Assembly: GCF_900103605.1 (NCBI RefSeq)
Contig: NZ_FNHY01000002.1
Span: 248,001-312,000 of the forward strand
Length of the DNA stretch: 64,000 nt
Origin: Psychrobacillus sp. OK028
Lineage (GTDB): Bacteria > Bacillota > Bacilli > Bacillales_A > Planococcaceae
Reading direction: 5' to 3'
In this document: positions 37,570 through 48,807 of the stretch, one piece after another
Position numbering within the stretch: position 1 is the stretch's first letter
Layout: the number at the start of each line of letters is the position of its first letter
Notes under the pieces: model-generated
Seen by the model: the letters and a program-made list of their open reading frames with translations, nothing else
What the model was told of the DNA's origin: nothing
The model's database searches: none
Made by a program: the position numbers and the translations under genes

Positions 37570-37884
37570 ATGGAAAATAATTATGAAGATATTTTTACGC
37601 ACGTACTACCAGCTTTAGAAAGTAAGAGAAATGAGTTTGTCGTTTATCAATATGATACGGTTACAGAAAAAGATATTTGGAAATATTGTGTGACAAAAAA
37701 GTGGAAGAAACAACATATTCTTTCCTTGCCCTTATATCAAATCATTAATGATATACTCACTATTTCTCCCGCAGAATATATGACGTTTGAACAAATTGAA
37801 AATCAAAGAACATCTAACTGGTTTTCTGAGATTAATCAAGATGAATTGCAAATGTTATTAAATCCGAGTATTGAAGAAAAATAG
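37570..37884 (+). CDS. comN: ComN-type post-transcriptional regulator (YrzD)
   Basis: The 104-residue protein is acidic and mostly helical and matches the small ComN family by position (between spoVB and secDF) and length. B. subtilis ComN promotes comE mRNA accumulation or localisation and interacts with DivIVA, which ties it to competence. AGAGGTG precedes the ATG. If the pili serve DNA uptake this gene would belong to the same process, but that is inference. Confidence 0.8.
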   Translation: MENNYEDIFTHVLPALESKRNEFVVYQYDTVTEKDIWKYCVTKKWKKQHILSLPLYQIINDILTISPAEYMTFEQIENQRTSNWFSEINQDELQMLLNPSIEEK

Positions 37885-37896
37885 GGGTATGACTAT

Positions 37897-37925
37897 TTGA
37901 CAGTGAGCGCAACGTGTTTCATAAT
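37897..37925 (+). promoter_or_regulatory. Putative sigma-A promoter of secDF
   Basis: TTGACA (37897-37902), 17-bp spacer, CATAAT (37920-37925), 36 bp before the secDF start. It lies just after comN and suggests separate transcription of secDF. Confidence 0.65.
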
Positions 37926-37961
37926 TAACTTGTTGCTTTTTTTTGAGGAGGAAATCTATAT

Positions 37962-40238
37962 ATGAAAACTAGAGGACGCATAGTTGCGTTTTTATTGCTA
38001 CTCGTTATTTTTGCTGGGACAATCAGTCCTACAGTTACAGGAGTCTTAAATAATATTAAACTGGGTTTAGATCTTCAAGGTGGTTTTGAGGTTCTTTATC
38101 AAGTAAATGAACTAAAAGATGGACAAGAAATAACGGAAGATGTTGTTGCTGATACGGCTTCAGCGCTTACTAGTCGAATTGATGTATTAGGGGTAAGTGA
38201 GCCTAGTATTCAAATTGAAAATGGCAACCGAATTCGTGTTCAACTTGCTGGTGTAGATGATCAGAACTCTGCCAGAGAGTTGCTTTCAACTCAAGCGAAT
38301 CTAACATTCCGAGATTCTGATGATAATATAATGCTAGACGGGATGGACTTGAAGGAAGGTGGAGCTAAAGCTGCATTTGATCAACAAGGACAACCTATCG
38401 TCACTTTAGAATTAAAAGATGCAAATAAATTTGCAGAGATTACGTCTGAAATTGCGGCAAAACCTGCCCCAGACAATGTTCTAGTAATTTGGTTAGACTT
38501 TGAAGAAGGCGTGGATTCTTATAAAGAGGAAGCTTTGAAGCCTGAAGGAGAACAAAAATTCACTTCAGCTCCACGAGTTTCTCAACGTATCAACTCGGAT
38601 AGCGTGGAAATTTCCGGTGCTTTTACGGTAGATGAAACAAAACATCTATCCGGAATTTTAAATGCTGGTGCTCTTCCAGTAGAATTAGAAGAAATTTATT
38701 CTACTTCAGTAGGTGCACAATTTGGGGAAGAAGCTTTAAACAGTACTATTTTAGCTAGTATTATAGGTATTGCGGCAATTTTCATCTTTATGATTGGATA
38801 TTACCGTTTACCTGGGATTATTGCAGTTATTTCATTAGTTGTATATATTTTCTTAATTTTAGTTATTTTTGATTGGATTAATGGAGTATTAACACTACCA
38901 GGAATCGCCGCAATTGTTCTAGGGGTAGGGATGGCAGTCGATGCGAATATCCTAACCTATGAGCGAATAAGGGAAGAATTACGTGTTGGTAAATCGGTGA
39001 AGAAAGCATTTGATGCGGGAGCAAAAGAATCCTTTACTGCAATTTTCGATGCAAATATTACAACATTATTAGCTGCGGCGGTATTATTCTTCTTCGGTAC
39101 AAGTTCTGTAAAAGGATTTGCTACACTGTTAATCATTAGTATATTAGTTATTTTCATCACAGCCGTATGGGCTTCACGTGTGTTACTAGGATTACTAGTT
39201 CATAGTGGTTACTTTGATAATAAGCCTGGTTGGTTTGGAATTCCGAAGAAAAGAATGCACGCTCCCGAAGAAGAAGTAGATACGTTAGACTTAACAACAA
39301 AATTTGATCGTTTTGATTTTGTTCATAGTCGTAAAATCTTCTATATTGCTTCAATAACACTTACGATTGCTGGAATTATTATCTTGAGTGTGTTCAAGTT
39401 AAATCTTGGAATAGATTTTTCTTCTGGTACACGTGTTCAAATTGAGTCTACTCAGCCTTTAACTCAAGCAATTGTTACGGAGAAAATTGAAAGTATTGGT
39501 ATGCCTTCAGATGATATTGTAATTTCTGGAGAAAACGGGGATAGTGCAGTAGTTAGATACAAAGATGAATTTACACAAGAAGAAGTTAAAACACTAAAAA
39601 TAGAAATGACTGAGCAGTTTGGTGCTGAACCTCAAGTAAGCACAGTTTCTGATACGGTTGGACGAGAACTTGTGAAAAATGCTTTAAAAGCATTAGCGTT
39701 TGCTGCTATTGGAATAATCATTTATGTTGCTTTCCGTTTTGAGTGGAGAATGGGTGTTGCATCGATTGTTTCGCTACTCCATGATGCATTCTTAATGGTT
39801 GCCATATTTAGTATTCTTCGTTTAGAGGTAGATATTACGTTTATCGCAGCAGTGTTAACGATAGTCGGTTATTCTATAAATGATACGATTGTAACATTTG
39901 ACCGTATTCGAGAAAACTTACAACGCAGTGCTAAAATCACATCAGAAGACGAGCTTGCAACGATTGTAAATAAATCACTAAGACAAACACTTGGCCGTTC
40001 TGTCAATACAGTTCTTACTGTTATTTTAGTAGTTGTAGCCTTAATGTTATTTGGTGCAGAAGGAATTCGTAACTTCTCTATCGCTCTATTAATCGGGTTA
40101 TTAGCTGGAACGTATTCTTCTATTTACATTGCAGCACAAATTTGGTTTGATTTGAAAGTGAAAGAAATGCGTAAAACTGGTGGTATAGAAGTTAAAAAAG
40201 AAGAGAAAAAATGGGGTTCTGATGAGCCTGTCGTTTAA
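37962..40238 (+). CDS. secDF: Fused protein-export membrane protein SecDF
   Basis: The 758-residue protein joins SecD (about 1-415) and SecF (about 440-758), as in Bacillus. The SecD part has KLGLDLQGGFEVLYQV and GVGMAVDANILTYERIREE; the SecF part has LNLGIDFSSGTRVQ and INDTIVTFDRIRENL. About 12 membrane helices are expected. It uses proton motive force to help late steps of secretion. GAGGAGG precedes the ATG. Confidence 0.97.
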   Translation: MKTRGRIVAFLLLLVIFAGTISPTVTGVLNNIKLGLDLQGGFEVLYQVNELKDGQEITEDVVADTASALTSRIDVLGVSEPSIQIENGNRIRVQLAGVDDQNSARELLSTQANLTFRDSDDNIMLDGMDLKEGGAKAAFDQQGQPIVTLELKDANKFAEITSEIAAKPAPDNVLVIWLDFEEGVDSYKEEALKPEGEQKFTSAPRVSQRINSDSVEISGAFTVDETKHLSGILNAGALPVELEEIYSTSVGAQFGEEALNSTILASIIGIAAIFIFMIGYYRLPGIIAVISLVVYIFLILVIFDWINGVLTLPGIAAIVLGVGMAVDANILTYERIREELRVGKSVKKAFDAGAKESFTAIFDANITTLLAAAVLFFFGTSSVKGFATLLIISILVIFITAVWASRVLLGLLVHSGYFDNKPGWFGIPKKRMHAPEEEVDTLDLTTKFDRFDFVHSRKIFYIASITLTIAGIIILSVFKLNLGIDFSSGTRVQIESTQPLTQAIVTEKIESIGMPSDDIVISGENGDSAVVRYKDEFTQEEVKTLKIEMTEQFGAEPQVSTVSDTVGRELVKNALKALAFAAIGIIIYVAFRFEWRMGVASIVSLLHDAFLMVAIFSILRLEVDITFIAAVLTIVGYSINDTIVTFDRIRENLQRSAKITSEDELATIVNKSLRQTLGRSVNTVLTVILVVVALMLFGAEGIRNFSIALLIGLLAGTYSSIYIAAQIWFDLKVKEMRKTGGIEVKKEEKKWGSDEPVV

Positions 40239-40253
40239 TGTTTAAGTGTAAGA

Positions 40254-40296
40254 TGGAGCAGGGTATAACTTTTATATACTCTGTTCCATTTTTTTC
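40254..40296 (+). terminator. Terminator after secDF
   Basis: TGGAGCAGGGTATA pairs with TATACTCTGTTCCA (one G-T pair), followed by seven T. Confidence 0.87.
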
Positions 40297-40323
40297 TATA
40301 CTAAAAAGAAAAGGAGGATCAAT

Positions 40324-40674
40324 ATGAAATTTCAATGGTCATTATTATTCGGTTTGCTATTCGCAATTATTATCGCTTTATTTGCTATTTATAACGTAGA
40401 TACTGTTCCAGTCAACTATGTTTTTGGAACAGCTAAATGGCCCCTTATTCTTGTTATCTTGGGCTCTGCACTATTAGGTGCGCTTCTAAGTGGTTCAGTT
40501 GCTATTTATCGCTCGTTTGTATTATCTCGAAAAGTGAGGCATTTGGAGAAAGAAATGGAAAAGAAAGATGCTACCATTGGTGTTTTACAAAACGAGGTAG
40601 TAGCCTACAAAGAAAAACCAGTAGAATTCTTTGAAGAGCCAGTAACCGTAAAAGATGAAAATTCAACTATTTAA
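40324..40674 (+). CDS. lapA: LapA-domain (DUF1049) membrane protein
   Basis: The 116-residue protein has two membrane helices (about 5-25 and 38-62) with IYNVDTVPVNYVFGTAKWPL between them and a C-terminal coiled coil (about 70-100), the lipopolysaccharide assembly protein A domain form found also in Gram-positives (YrvD-like). Function in Firmicutes is unclear. AAAGGAGG precedes the ATG. Confidence 0.87.
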   Translation: MKFQWSLLFGLLFAIIIALFAIYNVDTVPVNYVFGTAKWPLILVILGSALLGALLSGSVAIYRSFVLSRKVRHLEKEMEKKDATIGVLQNEVVAYKEKPVEFFEEPVTVKDENSTI

Positions 40675-40678
40675 GTGA

Positions 40679-40711
40679 AAAACCTTTTGACATCCGTCAG
40701 AAGGTTTTTTA
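40679..40711 (+). terminator. Terminator after lapA
   Basis: AAAACCTTTTGAC / GTCAGAAGGTTTT with a 4-nt loop and following T residues. Confidence 0.85.
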
Positions 40712-40739
40712 GTGAGGAGAATTAGTGAACAATACTATA

Positions 40740-41005
40740 GATTTCCGTTTCAGGTGGACGCTTTTCGCGGGCAAGGACGAGCCTCCTCGTTCGCTACGCT
40801 TCTGCGGGGTTTCGACTTTCTCGCTGTGATTTGCACCTCCCATGTTGAGTGAGAAAACTTCAACATTTTGGGTGCACATCACAGAGCGAGCTGAAGATCC
40901 AGGACTGAGCCTAGCGAAAATCTTTTTTTCGATGAGCTTGCGCAGGAGCAAGGAAAGCGCCTCGAGCCGTGCCCATGGAAAGCGTCCGCTCGGTGTGGAG
41001 ATCAA
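40740..41005. repeat. About 270-bp palindromic intergenic repeat
   Basis: It opens with GATTTCCGTTTCAGGTGGAC; GGACGCTTTTCGCGGGC on the left answers GCCCATGGAAAGCGTCC on the right. Inside is a second hairpin (40820-40890) in which CTCGCTGTGAT, GCACC and GTTGA pair with TCAAC, GGTGC and ATCACAGAGCGAG. The segment GAGCCGTGCCCATGGAAAGC is shared with the 22277 element. ORFs across it are incidental. Together with flanks it fills the gap lapA-recJ. Confidence 0.78.
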
Positions 41006-41159
41006 CGTTGATCTAATTCTTCTTTGTAATATGCTTTTATGGAATTGATTGTTTACCACTAATTATCAGTTCAGGAATCTTATAATGCTCTTGCAAACTG
41101 CTTTTCCGCAACGCTTCTAATGCAAATAAGGTATAATAGATTACAAGGAAGTGAATAAA

Positions 41160-43514
41160 ATGATTCAATCTCAAAAAAAATGGCAAGTTTCAAAGCCTAA
41201 TATAGAAGTAGTAGAAATGTTAGAAAAAGAACTTTCCATCCCGAGTGTATGTGCGAAAGTATTGGCATCTAGAGGATTTGTGCATGTAGAGGATGCAAAA
41301 TCTTTTTTACATGTAACAGAAGAACAACTACATAGTCCGTTTTTACTTCCAGGTATGGAAGCACTGGTAGCTCGTGTGAATCAAGCAGTGGATACGGAAG
41401 AACGAATAATGGTGTATGGAGATTATGATGCGGATGGTATTACAAGCACAACTATCTTAGTTAAAACACTAGAATCACTTGGTGCTGATGTCATTTATAA
41501 GATTCCAAATAGATTTATAGACGGCTACGGTCCAAGTGAACGTCTGTTTCAAGAAGCCTTCGATGAAGGCGTAAAACTAATCGTTACAGTTGATAACGGT
41601 ATTTCTGGTTTAAAACAAATTGAATTTGCAAAAGGATTAGGTATGGACGTCATTGTGACTGACCACCATGAACCTGGTGAGAGTTTGCCGATGGCTGATA
41701 TTATTATTCACCCTGGATTAAAAGATACAACCTATCCATTTCCACATTTAGCAGGAGTAGGAGTAGCTTTTAAAGTGGCGCATGCTTTATTAGGCGAAAT
41801 TCCAAAGGAGTACTTTTATCTAGTTGCAATTGGTACAATAGCAGACCTTGTTTCATTGACAGGAGAAAATCGCTATTTAGTGCAGCAAGGCTTAAAACAA
41901 ATGCAGCAATCAGACTCAATAGCTATTGAAGCACTAGCAAATGTTAGCGGTGTAGAGCTTCGTTCGATCGATGAAGAAACCGTTGGATTTATGTTCGGTC
42001 CTCGTATTAATGCAGTAGGTCGTTTAGGAGAAGCAGCTCCTGGTGTAGATTTGTTTTTAACAGAAAATCCAAACCACGCACTTGCATTAGCTAGTATGCT
42101 TAATGAAAAAAATAAAGAACGACAAGCCATCGTCAAGCAAATTACGGATGAGGCAATGGAGCAATTAGAGCAATTTCCACCTCAGGAAGGACCAAGTGTT
42201 ATTGTAGTAGGGAAAGCCGGCTGGAATCCCGGGGTTTTAGGTATTGTTGCTTCGAAGCTTGTGGAAAAGTTCTATAGACCGGCTATCGTACTAGGATTTG
42301 ATGAAGAAAAAAATATTGCAAAGGGATCTGCCCGTAGTATTGAAGGATTCCGTATGTATAATGAACTTGCTAAAAACCAAGATATTGTTCCACATTTCGG
42401 TGGACATCCTATGGCTGCTGGTATGACGTTACCTTTAGAAAATGTGAATGAGTTTCGTGCGAGGTTAAATGCACAAGCTAAAACAAGCTTGACCGAGGAA
42501 CAACTTATGCCGATTATAGCAATTGACGTGCCACTTGAAATGGATGAAATATCTACGGAATCCATTGAATCCTTAAAAAAACTAGCTCCATTTGGCATGG
42601 ACTTTGCAAAACCAGTTTATTGCCTGGAACATGTAGAAGTTTCATCCATCCGCAAAATTGGCTCCGCTCAAAATCATTTGAAAATGGAATTGAAACAGGG
42701 AGCAGTTCTATTAGATGCGATAGGATTTGGCAAAGGGCAGCTTGCTGATGAAATTGCTCCAACTACTAAATTATCGTTTATTGGCGATTTACAAATCAAT
42801 GAATGGAATGGACGTAAAAAACCACAGCTGATGATACAAGATATAAAAACCGATGAATGGCAGCTATTTGATATTAGAGGAATACGCCAAGTGAATCGCT
42901 GGAAAGATCTTATTCCAATGGAGGATACTGTATACATCGCATTTAACGAAAATACTATTAGACATTTTAGTTCTACCATAGACAGCAAACTCTATTTGGC
43001 GAGCGAATTGTTGGATCAATCTATCCATGCGCAATTTATTGTTTTGTTAGACTTACCAGAAGATGAGCAATCGCTTATTAAGCTCATGCAATATCGTTCG
43101 TGGAAACGGATTTATGCACATTTCTATACGAATGAATCCTCTTATTTTGAGGGCTTGCCGACTAGAGATCAATTCAAATGGTATTTTTCTTTCCTTGCTA
43201 AAAGAAAGACATTTGCATTGAAACAGAATATTCACCAATTAGCTAAACATACTGGTTGGAGTCAGAATACATTTAATTTCATGTCGAAGGTGTTTTTTGA
43301 ACTAAATTTTGTTAGAATAGACAATGGGATGTTGGTGCTCAATGATAACCTTGCAAAAAAGGATTTATCTGAGGCGCCTTCATACAAACATCGAGAAAAA
43401 CAGATGGAACTTGAACAAAAATTATTATACGCGCCGTATGTGGAGCTGAAACAATGGTTTGAAGAGCGAAAAGCAGTACAAACCGTTCCTGAGGAGGAGC
43501 AGATATGGATTTAA
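41160..43514 (+). CDS. recJ: Single-strand DNA exonuclease RecJ
   Basis: The 784-residue protein has the DHH phosphoesterase motifs [12 protein letters not shown] (about 82) and VTDHHEPG (about 167), DHHA1 region with NAVGRLGEA and GGHPMAAG, and a long C-terminal extension typical of Bacillales RecJ. It degrades 5' single strands in repair and recombination. I prefer ATG 41160 (AAGGAAG upstream) to GTG 41151. Its end overlaps apt by 10 bp. Confidence 0.95.
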   Translation: MIQSQKKWQVSKPNIEVVEMLEKELSIPSVCAKVLASRGFVHVEDAKSFLHVTEEQLHSPFLLPGMEALVARVNQAVDTEERIMVYGDYDADGITSTTILVKTLESLGADVIYKIPNRFIDGYGPSERLFQEAFDEGVKLIVTVDNGISGLKQIEFAKGLGMDVIVTDHHEPGESLPMADIIIHPGLKDTTYPFPHLAGVGVAFKVAHALLGEIPKEYFYLVAIGTIADLVSLTGENRYLVQQGLKQMQQSDSIAIEALANVSGVELRSIDEETVGFMFGPRINAVGRLGEAAPGVDLFLTENPNHALALASMLNEKNKERQAIVKQITDEAMEQLEQFPPQEGPSVIVVGKAGWNPGVLGIVASKLVEKFYRPAIVLGFDEEKNIAKGSARSIEGFRMYNELAKNQDIVPHFGGHPMAAGMTLPLENVNEFRARLNAQAKTSLTEEQLMPIIAIDVPLEMDEISTESIESLKKLAPFGMDFAKPVYCLEHVEVSSIRKIGSAQNHLKMELKQGAVLLDAIGFGKGQLADEIAPTTKLSFIGDLQINEWNGRKKPQLMIQDIKTDEWQLFDIRGIRQVNRWKDLIPMEDTVYIAFNENTIRHFSSTIDSKLYLASELLDQSIHAQFIVLLDLPEDEQSLIKLMQYRSWKRIYAHFYTNESSYFEGLPTRDQFKWYFSFLAKRKTFALKQNIHQLAKHTGWSQNTFNFMSKVFFELNFVRIDNGMLVLNDNLAKKDLSEAPSYKHREKQMELEQKLLYAPYVELKQWFEERKAVQTVPEEEQIWI

Positions 43515-44017
43515 AGCAATATGTAACAACAGTTGAGGATTGGCCAAAACCTGGCATTAGTTTTAAGGATATTACATCCATTATGGATAATGGAGAGGCA
43601 TATAAATACGCAACTGACCAAATTGTAGAGTATGCAAAAAAAGTGAATGCTGAAGTAATTGTAGGACCTGAAGCTCGTGGATTTATCACAGGATGTCCAG
43701 TTGCTTATGCGCTTGGTGTTGGTTTTGCACCGGTTCGTAAAGAAGGTAAACTTCCTCGTGAGGTAATTCGCGCTGAGTATGGTTTAGAATATGGTAAAGA
43801 TGTATTAACAATGCATAAAGACGCAGTTAAACCAGGACAACGTGTATTAATCGTTGATGATTTATTAGCGACAGGTGGTACAATAGATGCTACAATTCGA
43901 TTAGTAGAAGAATTGGGTGGAGTAGTTGTGGGTTGCGCATTCTTAATAGAACTTACGTATTTAGAAGGACGTAACAAATTAGAAAATTACGATATTTGTA
44001 CTTTGATGCAATATTAA
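43505..44017 (+). CDS. apt: Adenine phosphoribosyltransferase
   Basis: The 170-residue enzyme has [10 protein letters not shown] (about 60) and the PRPP-binding loop [13 protein letters not shown] (about 115-127). It salvages adenine to AMP. Start overlaps recJ with TGAGGAGGAG upstream. Placed before relA as in B. subtilis. Confidence 0.98.
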   Translation: MDLKQYVTTVEDWPKPGISFKDITSIMDNGEAYKYATDQIVEYAKKVNAEVIVGPEARGFITGCPVAYALGVGFAPVRKEGKLPREVIRAEYGLEYGKDVLTMHKDAVKPGQRVLIVDDLLATGGTIDATIRLVEELGGVVVGCAFLIELTYLEGRNKLENYDICTLMQY

Positions 44018-44058
44018 TCTCAATACGGCTGAATGTTTGCTGTTAGCAAGCTTATTTA

Positions 44059-44089
44059 GGGTGGACTTTACAAGTCCCTCTTTTTTTTT
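44059..44089 (+). terminator. Terminator after apt
   Basis: AGGGTGGACTT pairs with AAGTCC-CTCT (one bulge) and is followed by eight or more T. Confidence 0.75.
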
Positions 44090-44146
44090 ATACAATATAG
44101 TTTATATACTATTTTAGAAATAAAAAACGAAATCAGGTGAGTTGGC

Positions 44147-46339
44147 ATGGCTAAAGATCAAGTGAAGACGGCAGAAGATGTGTTTGAAACACTCTTTACT
44201 TATATGAATGAAGAGCATGTGAACTTTGTTAAGAAAGCTTACGCGCTAGCGGAGCATGCACATAGAGAACAATTCCGAAACTCGGGTGAACCTTATATTC
44301 TACATCCTATTCAAGTAGCCGGTATTCTTGCTGATTTACAAATGGATCCAGAAACCGTTGCTGCTGGTTTTTTACATGATGTGGTAGAAGATACAGAATA
44401 CACTCGTGAAGATATAGTAAAGCAATTTAACGAAGAAGTGGCCCTGTTAGTAGAGGGCGTTACAAAATTAGGCAAGATTAAGTACATGTCTAAAGAAGAA
44501 CAGCAGGCCGAAAATCATAGGAAAATGTTTATAGCAATGGCGCAAGATATCCGTATAATCCTTATAAAGCTTGCCGATCGATTACATAATATGCGTACTT
44601 TGAAGCATTTACCAGAAGAAAAGCAACGTAGAATCTCTAATGAGACATTAGAAATATTTGCACCACTTGCTCATCGACTTGGTATTTCTGCAATCAAATG
44701 GGAGCTAGAAGATACTGCGTTACGCTACTTAAATCCTCAGCAATATTATCGAATAGTTAATTTTATGAAGAAAAAACGTACAGAACGCGAATCCTACTTA
44801 AATAATGTGATGGAAGATATACGAAAACAATTAAGTGAAATGGAAGTAGAAGCTGATATATCTGGTCGTCCAAAACATATTTATAGTATTTATCGTAAAA
44901 TGATCGTCCAAAACAAACAATTCAATGAAATCTATGATTTATTGGCAATGAGAATCATCGTAGATAGCATTAAGGATTGTTATGCAGTTTTAGGAGTTAT
45001 TCATACGCTTTGGAAACCAATGCCAGGACGTTTTAAAGATTATATAGCGATGCCTAAACAAAATTTATATCAATCGTTACATACAACTGTTATAGGTCCA
45101 AATGGAGATCCTTTAGAGGTTCAAATCCGTACGGAGGAAATGCATAATATTGCGGAATTTGGTGTAGCTGCTCACTGGGCTTATAAAGAAGGTAAAAAAG
45201 TAGAAGCCGATAAAAAAACAATTGATTCGCAGCTAACTTGGTTTAGAGAAATTTTAGAATATCAGCATGAATCTTCGAACGCAGAAGAATTTATGGAATC
45301 CTTAAAGTTTGATCTATTCTCAGATATGGTTTATGTTTTCACACCAAAAGGAGACGTCGTAGAACTACCTGCAAGCTCTGTTCCAATAGATTTTGCTTAC
45401 CGAGTGCATTCAGAAGTTGGAAATAAAACAATCGGTGCAAAAGTTAACGGTAAAATGGTTCCTCTTGATACAAAGCTTAAAACGGGCGACATCATAGAAG
45501 TGTTAACATCTAAACAATCATTTGGTCCGAGTAGAGACTGGATTAAAATAGCGCAATCTTCTCAAGCAAAAAATAAGATAAAACAGTTCTTTAAGAAGCA
45601 AGTACGTGATGAAAACGTTATTAAAGGAAAAGAACAAATAGAAAAAGAAATTAAATTCCAAGACTTTGATATTAAAGAAGTATTGACAAACGAAAATATA
45701 AAAAGAGTTTGTGATAAATACGCATTTACCGGAGAAGAAGACTTATATGCAGCTGTAGGTTTTAATGGTATTACTGCTCAACAAGTTGTGAATCGCTTAG
45801 CGGAAAAAATGAGAAAGATTCGAGATCAGGAAGAAGCATTAGAGAAGATAACAACTGAAATGCAAGCTCCTACGGTTAATAAGACAACAGAGTCAGGTGT
45901 GATTGTTAAGGGCATTGAGAATATGCTCATTCGCTTATCGCGCTGCTGTAGCCCCGTCCCAGGGGATGAAATAGTCGGATTTATAACAAAAGGGCGTGGA
46001 GTTTCAGTCCATCGTGCCGATTGTCCAAATGTTCACAACGATAATACTAATTCTCGGATTATTGAAGTTGAATGGGTAAAATCGGATACAACAATGAAAA
46101 AAGAGTATCAAGTGGATATTGAAGTATCAGCATATGATCGTTCTGGCTTGTTAAATGAAGTGTTACAAGTAGTAAATGAATCTAAAACGAATATTGCTGC
46201 AGTAACTGGTAAATCAGAAAATGATATAGCGATAATTCATTTAACTATTCTTATTTCAAATACTGCTCATTTAAACAGAATAGCAGATCGTATTAAACAA
46301 TTACCTGATATATATTCAGTCCAACGTATTATCAATTAA
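44147..46339 (+). CDS. relA: Bifunctional (p)ppGpp synthetase/hydrolase Rel
   Basis: The 730-residue protein has an HD hydrolase domain (about 50-190, [13 protein letters not shown]), a synthetase domain with [20 protein letters not shown] (the RxKD of bifunctional Rel), TGS (about 390-455), a helical region, a conserved CC motif in [13 protein letters not shown] and a C-terminal ACT domain. It sets the stringent response. ATCAGGTGAG precedes the ATG; dtd follows after 27 bp. Confidence 0.98.
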   Translation: MAKDQVKTAEDVFETLFTYMNEEHVNFVKKAYALAEHAHREQFRNSGEPYILHPIQVAGILADLQMDPETVAAGFLHDVVEDTEYTREDIVKQFNEEVALLVEGVTKLGKIKYMSKEEQQAENHRKMFIAMAQDIRIILIKLADRLHNMRTLKHLPEEKQRRISNETLEIFAPLAHRLGISAIKWELEDTALRYLNPQQYYRIVNFMKKKRTERESYLNNVMEDIRKQLSEMEVEADISGRPKHIYSIYRKMIVQNKQFNEIYDLLAMRIIVDSIKDCYAVLGVIHTLWKPMPGRFKDYIAMPKQNLYQSLHTTVIGPNGDPLEVQIRTEEMHNIAEFGVAAHWAYKEGKKVEADKKTIDSQLTWFREILEYQHESSNAEEFMESLKFDLFSDMVYVFTPKGDVVELPASSVPIDFAYRVHSEVGNKTIGAKVNGKMVPLDTKLKTGDIIEVLTSKQSFGPSRDWIKIAQSSQAKNKIKQFFKKQVRDENVIKGKEQIEKEIKFQDFDIKEVLTNENIKRVCDKYAFTGEEDLYAAVGFNGITAQQVVNRLAEKMRKIRDQEEALEKITTEMQAPTVNKTTESGVIVKGIENMLIRLSRCCSPVPGDEIVGFITKGRGVSVHRADCPNVHNDNTNSRIIEVEWVKSDTTMKKEYQVDIEVSAYDRSGLLNEVLQVVNESKTNIAAVTGKSENDIAIIHLTILISNTAHLNRIADRIKQLPDIYSVQRIIN

Positions 46340-46366
46340 TTGCTAGTCAAAGGAGTTTAGCTTTTC

Positions 46367-46804
46367 ATGAAAGTGTTACTGCAACGTTGTAAAAATGCAA
46401 GTGTAATAGTGGATGGACAAGTCACTGGTAAAATTGACAGAGGCTATTTATTACTAGTAGGTATTACGTCAACAGATACTGAAAAAGAAATAGATTTTCT
46501 TGTAGAGAAAGTGGTTGGTCTACGTTTGTTTGAGGATGATCAAGGCAAAATGAACCATTCAATCGATCACGTGAGTGGCGGTATTTTGTCTGTTTCTCAA
46601 TTTACTTTATACGCCGATACGAGAAAAGGCAGAAGACCGAGCTTTATCGAGGCAGCTAGACCAGAAATTGCTAAGCCTTTATGGGAGCTTTTCAATGAAA
46701 AACTACAGGCGAAAGGCTTGCAAGTAGAAACTGGCGTATTCGGAGCAATGATGGACGTGACTTTTACGAATGACGGTCCAGTTACCATCATGTTAGAAGC
46801 ATAA
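46367..46804 (+). CDS. dtd: D-aminoacyl-tRNA deacylase
   Basis: The 145-residue protein has the catalytic [19 protein letters not shown] segment (SQFTL) and the cross-subunit motif [10 protein letters not shown] near the C-terminus. It removes D-amino acids from mischarged tRNA. It is in operon with relA. Confidence 0.97.
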   Translation: MKVLLQRCKNASVIVDGQVTGKIDRGYLLLVGITSTDTEKEIDFLVEKVVGLRLFEDDQGKMNHSIDHVSGGILSVSQFTLYADTRKGRRPSFIEAARPEIAKPLWELFNEKLQAKGLQVETGVFGAMMDVTFTNDGPVTIMLEA

Positions 46805-46808
46805 TTAG

Positions 46809-46862
46809 AAAAAAGTTGTATAAATTACTCTTATACGGAGTAATTTGTACAACTTTTTTTCA
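46809..46862. terminator. Bidirectional terminator between dtd and amidase gene
   Basis: AAAAAAGTTGTA and AAATTACTC pair with GAGTAATTT and TACAACTTTTTT (one bulged T). Poly-A before and poly-T after let it work on both strands. Confidence 0.87.
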
Positions 46863-46872
46863 AAAATAAGGA

Positions 46873-48423
46873 CTAATCTAATTGAGCATCAAAATAATTA
46901 ATAATTCCATTATAAATACCATGTGTAGCTTGTTCACGGTAGTTCTGGGTAGTTACGTTACGTTCTTCAGAAGGATTACTTAAATACCCTAACTCTATTA
47001 AAATAGCTTTCTGTCTATTTTCTCGTAAAACTAAATAATCACCTGGTTGTGTCCCTCGATCTTTTAAGGAAACCATTTTACTAAGCCCATTATGGACATA
47101 CTTAGCGAGCTCTTTTTGATAGCTATGCATATAGTATGTTGTAAAGCCTCTAACCGAACTATTATCGATTGCGTCATAGTGAAGGCTAATGAATGCATCC
47201 GCATCGACTTGGTGTCCAATAGATACACGTTTACGAAGGTCTACATATTCATCTGATTCCCTTGTTAAAATCACATTAGCACCAGCTGCTTGTAATTTGG
47301 ATGAAAGCAATTCCGAAGTGATTAACGTAATATCTTTTTCATCTGTTCCGAGGGCACCGGTTGTCCCACGGTCATTCCCGCCATGTCCTGCATCGATTAC
47401 AATAGTTAGCCCTTTTAAAGTGCCTTTTTTACGAGGGATATCCTTTTTGTTTTCTGTTTCTACTTTGTTTTTATCTTTCATTGTTTCAATAATATTGGAT
47501 GTAGTGGATGATGCAGAAACTAGCCAACTTGCAACATATGCAGTTTGATTATTTATTATTACTTTATACCAATCATTTACTTTTTCAGCAACCTGAAAAG
47601 TAGTGCCAGCATCAGCCCTAGTGATTACTTCACTATTGGTTGTGCTTTCGGAACGCAGGTTTGTCCCATTATAGAGAATAGTAATAGTGCCGTTTTTTTC
47701 TACCGATTTAGTTGTTGCAGGACTCGATAATGTTCCATAAAAACTATACAACCATCCTTTGTCTCCGTTTTCTAGTTCAACTTTCACCCAGTTATGAACG
47801 GAGTCTAAAACAGTAAATTGATCACCCTTATAGGCCATTCCTATTTTCTTGGAGGTTAAATCGGCTTTAGATCGAACATTTAGTGCATTGACCGAAACTT
47901 CAAATATATTTTCATTTGAAGGCAAGGAGGTATCTTTGTTTTTAGTTTGCTCTGTTACAGTAATATAGGATTGATTGATCCAACCTTTTCGACCTTGAAA
48001 GTCAATTTCAATCCAATCAGCTTGAGATCTGTATGCATTCGCAGAATCACCCTCTTGTAATTGACCAATAACTGCGGATGAGGTTGTAGGTTCTGTTCGT
48101 ACATTTAAACGATTTACTTTTGAAATAATTTGTTTGTTCGTAAACTCAAGAGATTCTTTTGTTGTATACCAACTAGCAACCCATCCAGTGGTATTTCCAA
48201 AATTAATTTGAAGCCAATCATTTTCTTTGCCGATTACGTTTAATTTGTCATTTTTTGTAACAGAACCGATCGTATCATATGTAAGACCGGGACCTGATCT
48301 TACTTTTAATGAAGTTACATATACGGTAACTTCATTTTCTTTGGCATCTGCTTGTATGTAGGGCATAAGTAAAAATGCAGATAAAAAAATAATGGTCATT
48401 TTATGTATTATTTTAGCATTCAT
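46873..48423 (-). CDS. yrvJ: N-acetylmuramoyl-L-alanine amidase with four SH3b domains
   Basis: The 516-residue secreted protein has a signal peptide (about 1-27, cleavage near AKE) and four bacterial SH3 domains (about 32-88, 95-155, 172-230, 240-300), each with an NVRS/LNVR-type core and a GWV or AYV turn. A linker and an Amidase_3 domain follow (about 338-512) with zinc ligands in IDAGHGGNDRG, the TRESDEY Glu region and ISLHYDA, and the catalytic Glu in ILIELGYLSN. It cleaves the amide between MurNAc and the peptide. B. subtilis yrvJ has the same size, design and position between dtd and hisS. Confidence 0.94.
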   Translation of the reverse strand: MNAKIIHKMTIIFLSAFLLMPYIQADAKENEVTVYVTSLKVRSGPGLTYDTIGSVTKNDKLNVIGKENDWLQINFGNTTGWVASWYTTKESLEFTNKQIISKVNRLNVRTEPTTSSAVIGQLQEGDSANAYRSQADWIEIDFQGRKGWINQSYITVTEQTKNKDTSLPSNENIFEVSVNALNVRSKADLTSKKIGMAYKGDQFTVLDSVHNWVKVELENGDKGWLYSFYGTLSSPATTKSVEKNGTITILYNGTNLRSESTTNSEVITRADAGTTFQVAEKVNDWYKVIINNQTAYVASWLVSASSTTSNIIETMKDKNKVETENKKDIPRKKGTLKGLTIVIDAGHGGNDRGTTGALGTDEKDITLITSELLSSKLQAAGANVILTRESDEYVDLRKRVSIGHQVDADAFISLHYDAIDNSSVRGFTTYYMHSYQKELAKYVHNGLSKMVSLKDRGTQPGDYLVLRENRQKAILIELGYLSNPSEERNVTTQNYREQATHGIYNGIINYFDAQLD

Positions 48424-48487
48424 TGAATCACCTCTATTCTCATTGTAAATAGTCTAGCGAAAAAATTCTACCTTTTCTTCAAAAGGG

Positions 48488-48526
48488 TTGACTTATTTGT
48501 CTTACGTCATTAAGATAAAGTATAAT
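48488..48526 (+). promoter_or_regulatory. Promoter of the hisS T-box transcript
   Basis: TTGACT (48488-48493), 17-bp spacer, TAAGAT (48511-48516). An alternative overlapping pair is TTGTCT (48497-48502) with an 18-bp spacer to TATAAT (48521-48526). Either starts the leader just before the T-box. Confidence 0.58.
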
Positions 48527-48529
48527 CAA

Positions 48530-48803
48530 AAACTAAAACAAACCGATGACCGAAAAAGTAGCTGTCTAAAACGAATGATAAGAGAGGGAAAGACGTGGCT
48601 GAAATCTTTCCTACATACGCATTCAGTGAACAACATTCGAGAGGATTTTTGTCGAAAGAGATTTTTCTTTAGTAGGCAGAAACGGAACTGGTCGTTATCC
48701 AGAACTGAGAGGGTCTTTATTTAAGACCAACTAGGGTGGAACCGCGGAAGCTTACATAAGCTCTCGTCCCTTGCTATTTTTAGCAAGGGACGAGAGCTTT
48801 TTT
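48530..48803 (+). ncRNA. T-box riboswitch upstream of hisS-aspS
   Basis: The leader contains an AGTAG element, a terminal stem GGAAAGA / TCTTTCC, the diagnostic T-box sequence AGGGTGGAACCGCGG (48733-48747), and a strong terminator. Uncharged tRNA would stabilise the antiterminator and allow hisS-aspS expression. I could not assign the specifier codon with confidence (His or Asp are both possible for this operon). Confidence 0.92.
48758..48803 (+). terminator. T-box terminator hairpin
   Basis: A near-perfect stem of about 18 bp (48758-48776 with 48781-48799) ends in a T-run. It competes with the antiterminator that includes the AGGGTGGAACCGCGG sequence. Confidence 0.93.
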
Positions 48804-48807
48804 ATAT

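Noticed and set aside
48488-48724. 78-codon ORF upstream of hisS
   Set aside because: It lies on the T-box promoter and stem I region and has no ribosome site.
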